From positions 4,650,001-4,714,000 of the forward strand of contig NZ_CP065958.1 of NCBI RefSeq assembly GCF_041270065.1: a DNA stretch of 64,000 nucleotides, in the 5' to 3' direction. How positions within the stretch are numbered: position 1 is the first letter of the stretch; every line of letters begins with the position of its first letter. The position numbers and the translations under genes were made by a program. Shown here piece after piece: positions 16,977-26,647 of this stretch. Origin of the DNA: Streptomyces fradiae. Its GTDB lineage: Bacteria; Actinomycetota; Actinomycetes; Streptomycetales; Streptomycetaceae. Below the pieces are notes generated by a model, which was not told the origin of the DNA, did no database searches, and saw only the letters and a list, made by a program, of their open reading frames with translations.

Positions 16977-19025
16977 TCAGCCGGCCGTGCGGGGGATGCG
17001 TTCCTCCCAGGTGCGGTGGAAGACGACCTCGTCGCCCTCCTTGCAGATCACCTCGTCCGAGGTGACGAAGGCGTCCGCGTCGCAGGAGACCTCCGAGCGG
17101 GTCTCGATCCGCACGTCCCACGCGAGCTCGGGGCGGTGCAGCCGGATCGTCCGGTCGGCGCGGGTGCGGGCGGTCAGGGGGCCGGACTCGGCGATCGTGT
17201 ACGTCTCGGTCGCCTCCTCCGTGTACTCCAGGCCGTCCGGATGGACCCGGGTGCCGCCGGGGCGCGGGTCGAGCTCCAGGCGCCATTCGCCCTTGGCCAC
17301 GTCCCGGACCACCACCCGCGCCGGCCGCGGCTCCTCAAGGGTGCGCGGGTAGCTCACGCCGAGGGGCTCGGACTGCTCGGGCGCCTCGAAGCTCACCGCG
17401 TCGTCCGTGCGGGCGCGGACCGGGAGGGTGAGGGCGGAGCCGGCCGGGTCGAGGGTGAAGCCCGCCGCGTCCGGCTGGGGCCAGATCCAGGGCCAGTACG
17501 CGGAGGAGACGGCGAGCCGCACCCGGTGGCCGGGCGCGAAGGCGTGGCCGGTGCCGTCGAGCTCGACGACGTACGACTCCCACTCGCCGACCTGCGCCTC
17601 CACCGCGCGGTCCGCGCCGTAACGGGCGGAGAGGTTCAGCATCCCCCGGGTGACCAGGGTGGAGGAGCCGTCCGGGGCGACGTCGCAGAGCCGGGCGACG
17701 ACCTGGCCGGTCGGCGCGGGCGTCATCAGCCGGAGGTGCGCCGTCGGCCGGCCCAGGATCTCGACGGGGTCCGCGTCCTCCGGCACCGGGAAGTCGAAGC
17801 AGGCCGAGCACGCGTCCTCGTCCCGCTGGTCGGGCGGCAGGTCCGCGTCGTCGCCCCGGGGCACGAGGCGCCCCGCGTCGAGCCCGGTCCGCTGCGGCGA
17901 GTCCACGACGACCGGGGTGCCCTGGAAGGCGTACGTCACGGGGGTGACGTTCGGCGACGGCCAGGCGGGGTCCGCGACCCAGCGGCCCGGCAGCTCCTCG
18001 TACACCGTGGCCGGCGGGTGCGAGTCGCCGATCCAGGAGCGCAGCAGCGGCTCGGCCATCACGTCGTTGTCGACGCCCTTGAGGTGGTGGTCCCACCAGC
18101 GCAGGGTCTCCTGCAGGAAGCCGATCGCCGGTCCCGGCGGAAGACAGCGGTCCGGATACTGGTGCGACCAGGGCCCGATGATGCCGCGCACCCGGTCCTG
18201 CGGCAGATGCTCGACGAGCCGCAGCACGGTGTCCCGGCGCGGGTCGAGCCAGCCGCCGACGGCGAGCACGGCGGCGCGGATCGCCCCCTGGTCCTCGCGG
18301 ACGCTCTCGAGGACGCTGCCGTGCCGCCAGTACGCGTCGCGGGTCTGGTGCGCGAGCCAGGTGTGCACGAACGGGCGTACGGCCGCCAGCCGCCGCAGCC
18401 ACAGTTCGCGCCATTCCTCGTCGCCGTCGCCGTCGCCGGCGTACCGCGGGTCCGGCGGCCGGCACACGGCGGCGAGCAGGGCGGCCGCCCGGGCGGGCAG
18501 GCCGGCGGCGAGGACCGAGCCGCCGCGGTAGTGCACGTCGGCGGCGTAGGGGTCGTCGGTCGCGCAGACGGTCACGATCGCCTTCAGCGGCTCGGGCGCG
18601 AGCGCGGCGACCTGCAGGCTGCCGGTGCCGCCCCGGGAGATCCCGAACATTCCGACCTTGCCGGTGCACCAGGGCTGTTCGGCCAGCCACCGCACCACCG
18701 CCACGCCGTCGGCGAGCTCGACCGCGTCGTACGCGTCGTAGGTGTCTCCGGGCAGGCCCTCGCTGTTGCCGTGGCCGCGCACGTCCACCCGTACGGACGC
18801 GTAGCCGTGGCCCGCGTACCAGGGATGCCGTTGCCAGTCGCGCGGCGCGGTCCGGTCGGTGAGGCGGTCCGGAAGGTATTCGAGCAGCGCCGGTACGGGG
18901 TCGTCGGTGACCGGCCGCCAGACGCGCGCGTACAGCCGGGTGCCGTCCGGAAGAGGGATGCGGAGGTCCTCGTGCCGGGTCTCGTGAGGGAAGTCGGTAC
19001 GGATCCGCGGCTTCGTTCGGGACAT
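16977..19025 (-). CDS. CocE/NonD-family alpha/beta hydrolase (X-Pro dipeptidyl-peptidase type)
   Basis: 682 residues, a typical length. The N-terminal alpha/beta-hydrolase domain carries the nucleophile in GMFGISRGG (Ser130), the acid in GGWLDPR (Asp261) and the base in PWSHQYP (His288), the family triad. The C-terminal half (about 350-680) is the jelly-roll domain of X-Pro dipeptidyl-peptidases and cocaine esterase, with YVVELDGTGHAFAPGHRVRL. No signal peptide is seen, so it is probably cytoplasmic; it may hydrolyse acyl esters or peptides, substrate unknown. ATG 19025 is taken because the family N-terminus (RTDFPHETRHEDLRIPLPDG) follows directly. Confidence 0.9.
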   Translation of the reverse strand: MSRTKPRIRTDFPHETRHEDLRIPLPDGTRLYARVWRPVTDDPVPALLEYLPDRLTDRTAPRDWQRHPWYAGHGYASVRVDVRGHGNSEGLPGDTYDAYDAVELADGVAVVRWLAEQPWCTGKVGMFGISRGGTGSLQVAALAPEPLKAIVTVCATDDPYAADVHYRGGSVLAAGLPARAAALLAAVCRPPDPRYAGDGDGDEEWRELWLRRLAAVRPFVHTWLAHQTRDAYWRHGSVLESVREDQGAIRAAVLAVGGWLDPRRDTVLRLVEHLPQDRVRGIIGPWSHQYPDRCLPPGPAIGFLQETLRWWDHHLKGVDNDVMAEPLLRSWIGDSHPPATVYEELPGRWVADPAWPSPNVTPVTYAFQGTPVVVDSPQRTGLDAGRLVPRGDDADLPPDQRDEDACSACFDFPVPEDADPVEILGRPTAHLRLMTPAPTGQVVARLCDVAPDGSSTLVTRGMLNLSARYGADRAVEAQVGEWESYVVELDGTGHAFAPGHRVRLAVSSAYWPWIWPQPDAAGFTLDPAGSALTLPVRARTDDAVSFEAPEQSEPLGVSYPRTLEEPRPARVVVRDVAKGEWRLELDPRPGGTRVHPDGLEYTEEATETYTIAESGPLTARTRADRTIRLHRPELAWDVRIETRSEVSCDADAFVTSDEVICKEGDEVVFHRTWEERIPRTAG

Positions 19026-19182
19026 AACGCCTACTCCTGGTCGTATCGACTGATCACGAACATACCGGGGGTGACGGGCAGGCGCCCACGGTGATCGAAA
19101 CGTGACCGGATACGCTGGCTTGAGTGAGTGGACCGACACATCGACAATCCCTGTCACCGGGACGTCGCAGGCGTGCGGTCCG

Positions 19183-19218
19183 GCAAGCGTCAGGGCAAGC
19201 GTCAGCAGGCGTCAGCAG
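19183..19218 (+). repeat. Short direct repeats (GCGTCAG x3) before the polyprenyl synthase
   Basis: GCAAGCGTCAG occurs at 19183-19193 and 19195-19205, and GCGTCAGCAG follows at 19209-19218, right before the AGGAG ribosome-binding site of the downstream gene. These could bind a regulator or be simple slippage products. Confidence 0.5.
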
Positions 19219-19233
19219 ACAGGAGAACCCCTC

Positions 19234-20244
19234 GTGACCGTCGTCGGGCCGTTCGGCCTCAGCGTGCGGGACCAGGCTCTCGAAGCCGATGTCCAGACCG
19301 GTCTCGCCGCCGTGGAGGCGGGCCTCCTCGACGCCACCAAGAGCGACGTGCCGTTCATCACCGAGGCCGCCCAGCACCTGGTGCTCGCCGGCGGCAAGCG
19401 GTTCCGGCCGCTGCTCGTGATGCTCGCCGCGCAGTTCGGCGACCCGTACGCGCCGGGCGTCGTGCCCTCCGCCGTCGTCGTCGAGCTCACCCACCTCGCC
19501 ACGCTCTACCACGACGACGTGATGGACGAGGCGGCCGTACGGCGCGGGGTCGCCAGCGCCAACAGCCGCTGGGGCAACTCGCTCGCCGTCCTCACGGGTG
19601 ACTTCCTGTTCGCCCGCGCCTCGCACACCCTCGCGGACCTCGGCCCCGAGGCCGTCCGCATCCAGTCCGAGGCGTTCGAGCGGCTCGTCACCGGCCAGAT
19701 CCTGGAGACCGCGGGACCGCAGGAGGGCCGCGACCACGTCGACCACTACCTCGACGTGCTCGGCGGCAAGACCGGCTCGCTCGTCGCCGTCTCCTGCCGC
19801 TTCGGCGCGATGATGTCCGGCGCCGACGAGTCCGTCGTCGACATCCTCACCCAGTACGGGGAGCGGCTCGGCGTCGCGTTCCAGCTCGCCGACGACGTCC
19901 TCGACATCGCCTCCGACTCCCACGAGTCCGGCAAGACCCCGGGCACCGACCTCCGCGAGGGCGTCCCCACCCTGCCCGTCCTCCACCTGCGCGCCGCCGC
20001 GGCCGCCCACGGCCGGCCGGAGGACCTGGAGCTGCTCGCCCTGATCGAGAGCGACCTCACCGACGACGCCCGCCACGCCGAGGCCCTCCGCCGTCTGCGC
20101 GTCCACCCCGCCCTGGAACAGGCCCGCCGCGACACCGTCCGCTTCGCGGAGGAGGCCCGCTCCATGCTCACCCCGCTCCCCGAGGGCTACGCGAAGGCCG
20201 CCCTGCAGGAGATGTGCGACGCGGTGGTGCACCGGGCGGGCTAG
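19234..20244 (+). CDS. Polyprenyl diphosphate synthase (menaquinone side-chain type)
   Basis: 336 residues. A trans-prenyltransferase that condenses isopentenyl diphosphate onto an allylic primer; in Streptomyces the likely product is the long chain of menaquinone. The first Asp-rich motif is HDDVMDE (Asp94, 95, 98) and the second LADDVLDIASD (Asp220, 221, 224); GGKRFRPLL and GGKTGSLVA bind the diphosphates. The small Ala/Thr residues before the first DDxxD (HLATLYHDD) suggest a medium or long chain. GTG 19234 is preceded by AGGAGAAC; upstream in-frame starts add non-homologous residues. No menaquinone ring gene is adjacent, but both complex I operons in this window need a quinone. Confidence 0.93.
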   Translation: MTVVGPFGLSVRDQALEADVQTGLAAVEAGLLDATKSDVPFITEAAQHLVLAGGKRFRPLLVMLAAQFGDPYAPGVVPSAVVVELTHLATLYHDDVMDEAAVRRGVASANSRWGNSLAVLTGDFLFARASHTLADLGPEAVRIQSEAFERLVTGQILETAGPQEGRDHVDHYLDVLGGKTGSLVAVSCRFGAMMSGADESVVDILTQYGERLGVAFQLADDVLDIASDSHESGKTPGTDLREGVPTLPVLHLRAAAAAHGRPEDLELLALIESDLTDDARHAEALRRLRVHPALEQARRDTVRFAEEARSMLTPLPEGYAKAALQEMCDAVVHRAG

Positions 20245-20254
20245 CCGGCCGGCA

Positions 20255-20293
20255 GCCGTTCGGGGTTGGCCGTTCGGGGGTAGCCGTTCGGGG
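20255..20293 (+). repeat. Three direct copies of GCCGTTCGGGG, 14-bp period
   Basis: Copies start at 20255, 20269 and 20283, within 50 bases after the polyprenyl synthase stop. They have no dyad symmetry and no coding sense; an intergenic slippage repeat or a protein-binding array are both possible. Confidence 0.6.
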
Positions 20294-20376
20294 GGCTGCC
20301 CTAGGGGCGGGTCATCCTGGAGGGGTACGGAAGGTTGATCCCGGGGGCTGACGATTCCGGGCCGCCGTCCTGGTGT

Positions 20377-20388
20377 GATGGATCCATC
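20377..20388. promoter_or_regulatory. 12-bp palindrome GATGGATCCATC upstream of the LolA-like gene
   Basis: Perfect palindrome 38 bases before the start at 20427; the half-site GGTCCATC is repeated close by (20397-20404). It could be an operator. Confidence 0.3.
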
Positions 20389-20426
20389 GAAACAGGGTCC
20401 ATCAGGGCACGGAGGGAACGCAGACC

Positions 20427-21629
20427 ATGGCAGCAGAGCGCAAGGCGAGTCGTTACATCGTCCCGGTCGCGGTGGCCGGAGTGGCCGCTGCGACCATCGG
20501 CCTGGTGCCGGCGCTCGCCGCGTCCGGCGACCCGGATCTGCCGGAGATCACGGCGCAGCAGCTCATCGAGAAGATCGCCGCCTCGGACACGCAGACGCTG
20601 TCCGGCACGTTCAAGATCAGCACCGACCTGGGGCTGCCGTCCGTCGCCGGTCTGCTCCCGTCGGCCGTGCCGTCCGGGCCCGGCGGGTCCTCGACCGCCG
20701 ACCCGTCGGCGAAGCTCGCCGAGCTGGTGTCGGGCTCGCACACGCTGCGGGTGGCGGCCGACGGTCCGGAGCGGCAGAAGCTCACGGTGCTCGACGGCTC
20801 GGACGAGTACAGCCTGATCCACAACGGGGACGACGTCTGGGCGTACGACAGCAAGTCGGGCGAGGTCTTCCACGAGAAGGGCCAGTCCCCTAAGGGTGAG
20901 GGCCCGCACGGCAAGGCTCCGAAGGGGCACGAGGAGCTGCCGGGCACGCCCAAGCAGCTCGCCGACGAGGTCCTGAAGGCGGCTGGGGACACCACCTCGA
21001 TCACCGTCGGCGGTACGGCCAAGGTGGCCGGCCGGGACGCGTACCAGCTGGTGATCAAGCCCAAGCAGGCCGGTTCGACGGTCGAGTCGGTCAAGATCGC
21101 GGTGGACGCGTCCACCGGTACGCCGCTGAAGTTCACCCTCGACTCCGTCAGCGGCGGCAAGCCGGTCGTCGACGCGGGCTTCACCAAGGTGGACTTCGCC
21201 AAGCCGGCCGCCGACACCTTCGACTTCAAGGCGCCGAAGGGTGCCAAGGTGACGGAGGGCGCGGCGGAGAAGGCCGGAAAGGACGCCGGCAAGGATGCCG
21301 AGGACGAGTTCGGCAAGGGCTTCGGTGGGCTCCTCCCTGGCCTGGGCGAGGGCGGCAAGGGCGGTGCCGGCGAGCCCCAGATCATCGGCGAGGGCTGGAC
21401 CACCGTCGCCAAGCTGAACACCGGCGCCCCGGCGCCCAAGACGGACGACGCGCCGAAGGAGGTCCAGGGCTTCCTGGACGCCCTCGGCGACAAGGTGAGC
21501 GGGAAGTTCGGCTCCGGCACCGTCTTCAAGACGAAGATCGTCAACGTTCTGATGACGGACGACGGCACGGTCTACGTCGGTGCGGTCACGCCCGACAAGC
21601 TCGTCGCGACGGCCGACTCGGCCAAGTAG
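20427..21629 (+). CDS. LolA/RseB-like secreted protein
   Basis: 400 residues. It begins with an uncleaved or Sec-type signal (IVPVAVAGVAAATIGLVPALAA) and has a LolA-like fold pattern: ITAQQLIEKIAASDTQTLSGTFK at the start, repeated beta strands reading LTVLDGSDEYSLIHNGDDVWAYD, then AYQLVIKPKQAGSTVESVKIAVD. Streptomyces genomes carry such proteins, often called lipoprotein-carrier or sigma-E negative-regulator-like; there is no lipobox here. A Lys/Gly-rich low-complexity region is at about residues 275-315. ATG with GGAGG nine bases upstream. Lipid or cell-envelope binding is a guess from the fold. Confidence 0.85.
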   Translation: MAAERKASRYIVPVAVAGVAAATIGLVPALAASGDPDLPEITAQQLIEKIAASDTQTLSGTFKISTDLGLPSVAGLLPSAVPSGPGGSSTADPSAKLAELVSGSHTLRVAADGPERQKLTVLDGSDEYSLIHNGDDVWAYDSKSGEVFHEKGQSPKGEGPHGKAPKGHEELPGTPKQLADEVLKAAGDTTSITVGGTAKVAGRDAYQLVIKPKQAGSTVESVKIAVDASTGTPLKFTLDSVSGGKPVVDAGFTKVDFAKPAADTFDFKAPKGAKVTEGAAEKAGKDAGKDAEDEFGKGFGGLLPGLGEGGKGGAGEPQIIGEGWTTVAKLNTGAPAPKTDDAPKEVQGFLDALGDKVSGKFGSGTVFKTKIVNVLMTDDGTVYVGAVTPDKLVATADSAK

Positions 21630-21653
21630 GCCTGGAGCAGTACCGGTTGGGAC

Positions 21654-21692
21654 CCCGGGTGGGTCGGGGCGATGGTCACCGACCCACCCGGG
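21654..21692. terminator. Strong bidirectional terminator between convergent genes
   Basis: 14-bp perfect stem, CCCGGGTGGGTCGG (21654-21667) and CCGACCCACCCGGG (21679-21692), loop of 11 bases, followed on the plus strand by CGTTTCTT. It lies exactly between the convergent LolA-like gene and the aminopeptidase gene. Confidence 0.85.
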
Positions 21693-21698
21693 CGTTTC

Positions 21699-23205
<1,507 letters not shown>

Positions 23206-23218
23206 GAGCAGAATCCGG

Positions 23219-24418
23219 TCAGGGCTGTTCGCTCTCCGAACACCCCAGCGTCCGCAGCTTCAGCGTCGACAGCGCGTCGTTGACGGGATGAGCTCCGCTC
23301 CACCGCATGAGGTTGATGGCGATGGACATCTGGCGCCTGCCGTCCTCACGCGTCATCGACACCGCCCCGGCGCCCCACACCGTCCCCTCGTTCCCCCAGA
23401 AGGTGCCGCAGCCCGGCACCTCGACCTTCTGCAGCCCCAGGCCGTACGAGATCGTCGACCCGTCCAGGGCGATCACCGGCACCGTGCGCCGCATCTGCGC
23501 CAGCGAGGCCGGGGAGATGATCCGGCCGCCGAGCAGCGTCCGGTAGAAACGGTTCAGGTCCTCCATGGTGGACACCAGGCCGGCCCCGGTCATGTCCCAC
23601 GACATGGTGTAGACGCTGTAGTCGCGCGGCGGTTCGAGCGCGCCCCACAGCGCCTCGTACATCTTCGAGTGCGGTCCCTCGATCCGCGGTCCGGTGGGGA
23701 AGAAGGTGTGCCGCAGACCGGCCCGCTCGATGACGTTCCGGGTGATGTACTCCTCCGCCGGGACGCCCGTCACCCGCTCCAACAGCTCGCCGAGCAGCAG
23801 GTAGTTGGTGTTCGAGTAGACGCCGGGCAGAGCGCCGGGTTCGGCGGACGGCGGGGCGGCGAGACCGAGCGCGATCAGGTCGGTCGCCCGGAAGTGCGTG
23901 TAGCGGTTCTCGTCGAGGCTCTTCGAGGAGACCGGCCCGTCGGCGCCGGTGATGGACGGGAAGGCGTACGGGATGTACTCGGCGAAGCCGCTGGTGTGGT
24001 TGAGCAGCATCCGCACCGTGACCGCCCGCCCGCGCTCGCCCGGCACCAGGTCGGGCAGGTAGTCGCCGATCGGCGCGTCGAGCCGGACCCGGCCCTGCTC
24101 GACCTGCTGGAGGACGGCGGCGGAGGTGAAGGTCTTGGTGATGCTGCCGACCCGGTGCAGCAGGTCGGGCCGGACCGGCCGGCCGCTCTCCAGGTCGGCG
24201 ACGCCGGCCGCGCCCCGCCAGGTGCGCCCGGCGTCCCGTACCTCGGCGAACGCGCCGGGCATCCCCGCGGCGTGCAGGTCGTCCAGGGCGGACTGGAGCC
24301 CGGCGGGGTCGAGCCCGGGGGTGGGGGCGGGGGCGGTGGGTGTGCTCGCGGTGGCGGGGGTGGTGCTCGCCATCAGGCTGAAGGCGGCGAGCCCGAGCAG
24401 GGCAAGGCGCAGTTTCAT
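23219..24418 (-). CDS. Secreted serine beta-lactamase/D-alanyl-D-alanine carboxypeptidase-like protein
   Basis: About 399 residues with a signal peptide (LRLALLGLAAFSLMASTTPATA). Class-C-like serine hydrolase: SxxK at Ser92-Ile-Thr-Lys95, YxN at Tyr200-Ser-Asn202. The third motif, normally KTG or HxG, reads GNEGTVWG near residue 341, so the usual His/Lys is replaced; substrate preference may differ. Secreted homologues trim peptidoglycan peptides or hydrolyse esters. The start ATG 24418 has GGAG at fitting distance. It follows the esterase gene in the same direction with a 26-base gap, so the two are probably co-transcribed. Confidence 0.88.
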   Translation of the reverse strand: MKLRLALLGLAAFSLMASTTPATASTPTAPAPTPGLDPAGLQSALDDLHAAGMPGAFAEVRDAGRTWRGAAGVADLESGRPVRPDLLHRVGSITKTFTSAAVLQQVEQGRVRLDAPIGDYLPDLVPGERGRAVTVRMLLNHTSGFAEYIPYAFPSITGADGPVSSKSLDENRYTHFRATDLIALGLAAPPSAEPGALPGVYSNTNYLLLGELLERVTGVPAEEYITRNVIERAGLRHTFFPTGPRIEGPHSKMYEALWGALEPPRDYSVYTMSWDMTGAGLVSTMEDLNRFYRTLLGGRIISPASLAQMRRTVPVIALDGSTISYGLGLQKVEVPGCGTFWGNEGTVWGAGAVSMTREDGRRQMSIAINLMRWSGAHPVNDALSTLKLRTLGCSESEQP

Positions 24419-24444
24419 GAGGTCGTACTCCTCGCTGGGGGTCT

Positions 24445-25431
24445 TCAGTCGGTGAGGGCGCGGCGCAGCACCGCGCCCAGCTCGGCGTTCTGGCGCTGCG
24501 AGACATCGGCCGTGACGATCGCCTGCGAGCCGTGGAAGGTGCCGGGCCACTGATGCAGCTCGACGGGCACGCGGGCCTGGAGCAGGCGCAGCGCGTAGTG
24601 GATGTCCTCGTCGCGGTTGGGGCAGAGCTCGGCGGTCGCGATGTACGCCGGGGGCAGCCCGGTCAGGTCCTCGACGCGGCCGGCCGCGGCGTACCCGCCG
24701 GCTGGGGGCTCGCCGCCGACACCACCGACACCGCCGACACCACCGACACCGCCGACTCCGCCGACCCCGTGGAGGTAACTGCGCCAGGAGGCAGCGCACT
24801 TGTCGCGGTCGATCCACGGGGTGTCGGTGAAGTGGCGCTGCGACCACGTCTCCTGGCGGTCGTCCAGCTGCGGCTGGTTCAGCAGCTGGAACCGGATCGC
24901 CGGGCCGCCCTCGTCGCGCGCCCGCAGGGCGAGCGCCGCGGCCAGGCCGCCGCCCGCGCTGTGCCCGCCGACGGCGATCCGGTCGGGGTCGACGCCGAGC
25001 CGGTCGGCGTTCCGGACCGTCCACTTCAGTACGGCGTAGGCGTCGTCGAGGGCGGCGGGGTACGGGTGCTCCGGCGCGAGCCGGTAGCCCACCGACACCA
25101 CGACCTGGCCGGAGCCGACGGCGATCCGGGTGGCCCAGGGGTGCTCGCTGTCGAGGTCGCCCATGACGTACCCGCCGCCGTGCAGCCAGACGACGGCGCC
25201 GCGCGCGCCGCGCGGCCGGTAGATCCGTACGGGCACGTCGGGCTGCTCCGGCTCGTGGCTTTCGCCGTCCACCGTCGCGCCCGGCACCGTCGCGTCCTCC
25301 ACCGTCAGGCCCTCGGTCTCCGGGGCGGGCACGGCGGCGGCCAGCTTGCCGAACCCGGCGCGGGCGGCGACCGGGTCGGCGAAGTCGGCATCGGGGAACA
25401 GCGGGACGAAGGCTTCGAGTTCGGGATCCAT
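24445..25431 (-). CDS. Alpha/beta hydrolase of the hormone-sensitive-lipase (HSL) family
   Basis: 328 residues. The oxyanion loop HGGGYVMG (residues 84-91), nucleophile elbow GGHSAGG (Ser158), the acid in NRDEDIHYA (Asp274 or Asp276) and the base in GTFHGSQ (His300) are those of HSL-family carboxylesterases acting on short acyl esters. An uncommon feature is a Gly-Val-Gly repeat at residues 222-240 inserted between the cap region and the C-terminal strands, encoded by a 9-bp tandem repeat. ATG 25431 is chosen for homology; ATG 25440 and GTG 25455 are possible. Divergent from the PucR-type regulator. Confidence 0.9.
   Translation of the reverse strand: MDPELEAFVPLFPDADFADPVAARAGFGKLAAAVPAPETEGLTVEDATVPGATVDGESHEPEQPDVPVRIYRPRGARGAVVWLHGGGYVMGDLDSEHPWATRIAVGSGQVVVSVGYRLAPEHPYPAALDDAYAVLKWTVRNADRLGVDPDRIAVGGHSAGGGLAAALALRARDEGGPAIRFQLLNQPQLDDRQETWSQRHFTDTPWIDRDKCAASWRSYLHGVGGVGGVGGVGGVGGVGGEPPAGGYAAAGRVEDLTGLPPAYIATAELCPNRDEDIHYALRLLQARVPVELHQWPGTFHGSQAIVTADVSQRQNAELGAVLRRALTD
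24712..24768 (-). repeat. 9-bp tandem repeat inside the esterase gene
   Basis: About six copies of a unit of the form CACCGACAC/CGCCGACAC encode repeated Gly-Val-Gly. Copy number could change by slippage in steps of three codons without breaking the frame. Confidence 0.75.
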
Positions 25432-25549
25432 GACGCCCATCCTCACGGCGGCCACGGCCGCCGGGCAGCCGCCGTCCGTCGCGTGTCCGGGGCCGGACGC
25501 GCACCGATCGGCGCCCCCGCCGGCCGGCCGCGGCTTCTATCCTTCCGGC

Positions 25550-26647
25550 ATGGAGGCACTGGCCCTGCGCGTGTCCGGACTCGATCCGTACGTCGACGGA
25601 GCGATCCGCGTCGTCGCGTTCTACGACACCCTGATGCGCCGCCGCGTCGACCTTCCGGCCCTCGCGCGTGCCTCGGCTGGCCTGGCGGAGTGCGTCGCCG
25701 GCATCCGGCTGCACGGTTCGGGCCGGGCCATCCGGTTCTCGCCGCTGGGCACGGAGGCCCCGGCCCCGGCCCCTACCTCGGCCCCGACCTCGGCCCCGTC
25801 GCAGCCGGTGTCCCCCACGGCGCCGGTCCTCCTCGACGAGGAGGAGATCGGCACGGTGTGGCTGGAACGGGCGGGCGCGCCCCACCAGTTGGACGAGATC
25901 CTGCTCGACCGGCTCGCGATCGCGGTCGCGGCGGCCGTCGAGCGCTACGGCCCGACCCGTACCACCATGGCCGACCCGGCCCTCGTCGAACTGGCCGTCT
26001 CCGCCGGTACGGACGAGGTGGCCCGGGCCCGCGCGCTGCGGCTGCTCGGCTTCGCCGCCGGGGCGCCGCTGCACGTCGTCGCGGTGCGCTCGGCGGCCGT
26101 ACCGCTCGACCGGGTCGGGGCCGGCATCTGCCCCGGCGGCCTGGTGAAGGCGGCGTCGCTCGCCGCGCCGTGCGAGGGGACGGGCGTGCTCCTTGCCACC
26201 GCCGTGGACCGGGACGGATTTCCCGAGGGGGTACGGGCGGGGCTCGCCCTCGCGGGGGCCGACGCGCTCGATGCGTCCTGGCACCGGGCGCGTACCGCGC
26301 TCCGCTTCACCTCGACCCGCGAACCGGTGCTGCACTACGCGCAGTTGGGCGCCCTCGCCCTCCTTGCCGAGGTCCCGGACGCGGTGGCCCGCGCCAACCC
26401 CGACGTGGCCGCCCTGGCCCGGCTCGCCGGCAACGGCAACCCGGAGGACCTGGAGACCCTGGACGCCTACTGCGCCACCGGCTCCCTCCGCCGCGCCGCC
26501 GACCTGCTGCACCTCCACCACAGCAGCGTCTCGCGCCGCCTCGACCACCTGTCCCGCGCCCTTGGCCTGGACCTGACCGACCCGACGGGCCTGACGCGGG
26601 CGCGGCTGGCCTTGACGGCGTGGCGGCTGCTGCCTACTCCTGGGTGA
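25550..26647 (+). CDS. PucR/CdaR-type transcriptional regulator
   Basis: 365 residues. A poorly conserved N-terminal sensing half with an Ala/Pro/Thr-rich loop (about residues 65-85), then the C-terminal helix-turn-helix typical of PucR/CdaR proteins: DLETLDAYCATGSLRRAADL followed by LHLHHSSVSRRLDHLSRALG. It starts 118 bases from the divergent esterase start, so control of the esterase and the DD-peptidase-like gene is likely. The 3' end overlaps the convergent HEAT-repeat gene by 14 bases. Confidence 0.85.
   Translation: MEALALRVSGLDPYVDGAIRVVAFYDTLMRRRVDLPALARASAGLAECVAGIRLHGSGRAIRFSPLGTEAPAPAPTSAPTSAPSQPVSPTAPVLLDEEEIGTVWLERAGAPHQLDEILLDRLAIAVAAAVERYGPTRTTMADPALVELAVSAGTDEVARARALRLLGFAAGAPLHVVAVRSAAVPLDRVGAGICPGGLVKAASLAAPCEGTGVLLATAVDRDGFPEGVRAGLALAGADALDASWHRARTALRFTSTREPVLHYAQLGALALLAEVPDAVARANPDVAALARLAGNGNPEDLETLDAYCATGSLRRAADLLHLHHSSVSRRLDHLSRALGLDLTDPTGLTRARLALTAWRLLPTPG

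Noticed and set aside
24712-24768. Sequencing error or assembly artefact in the esterase repeat
   Set aside because: The repeat keeps the reading frame and codes for uniform Gly-Val-Gly; it can be real, though read data would be needed to exclude collapse or expansion.
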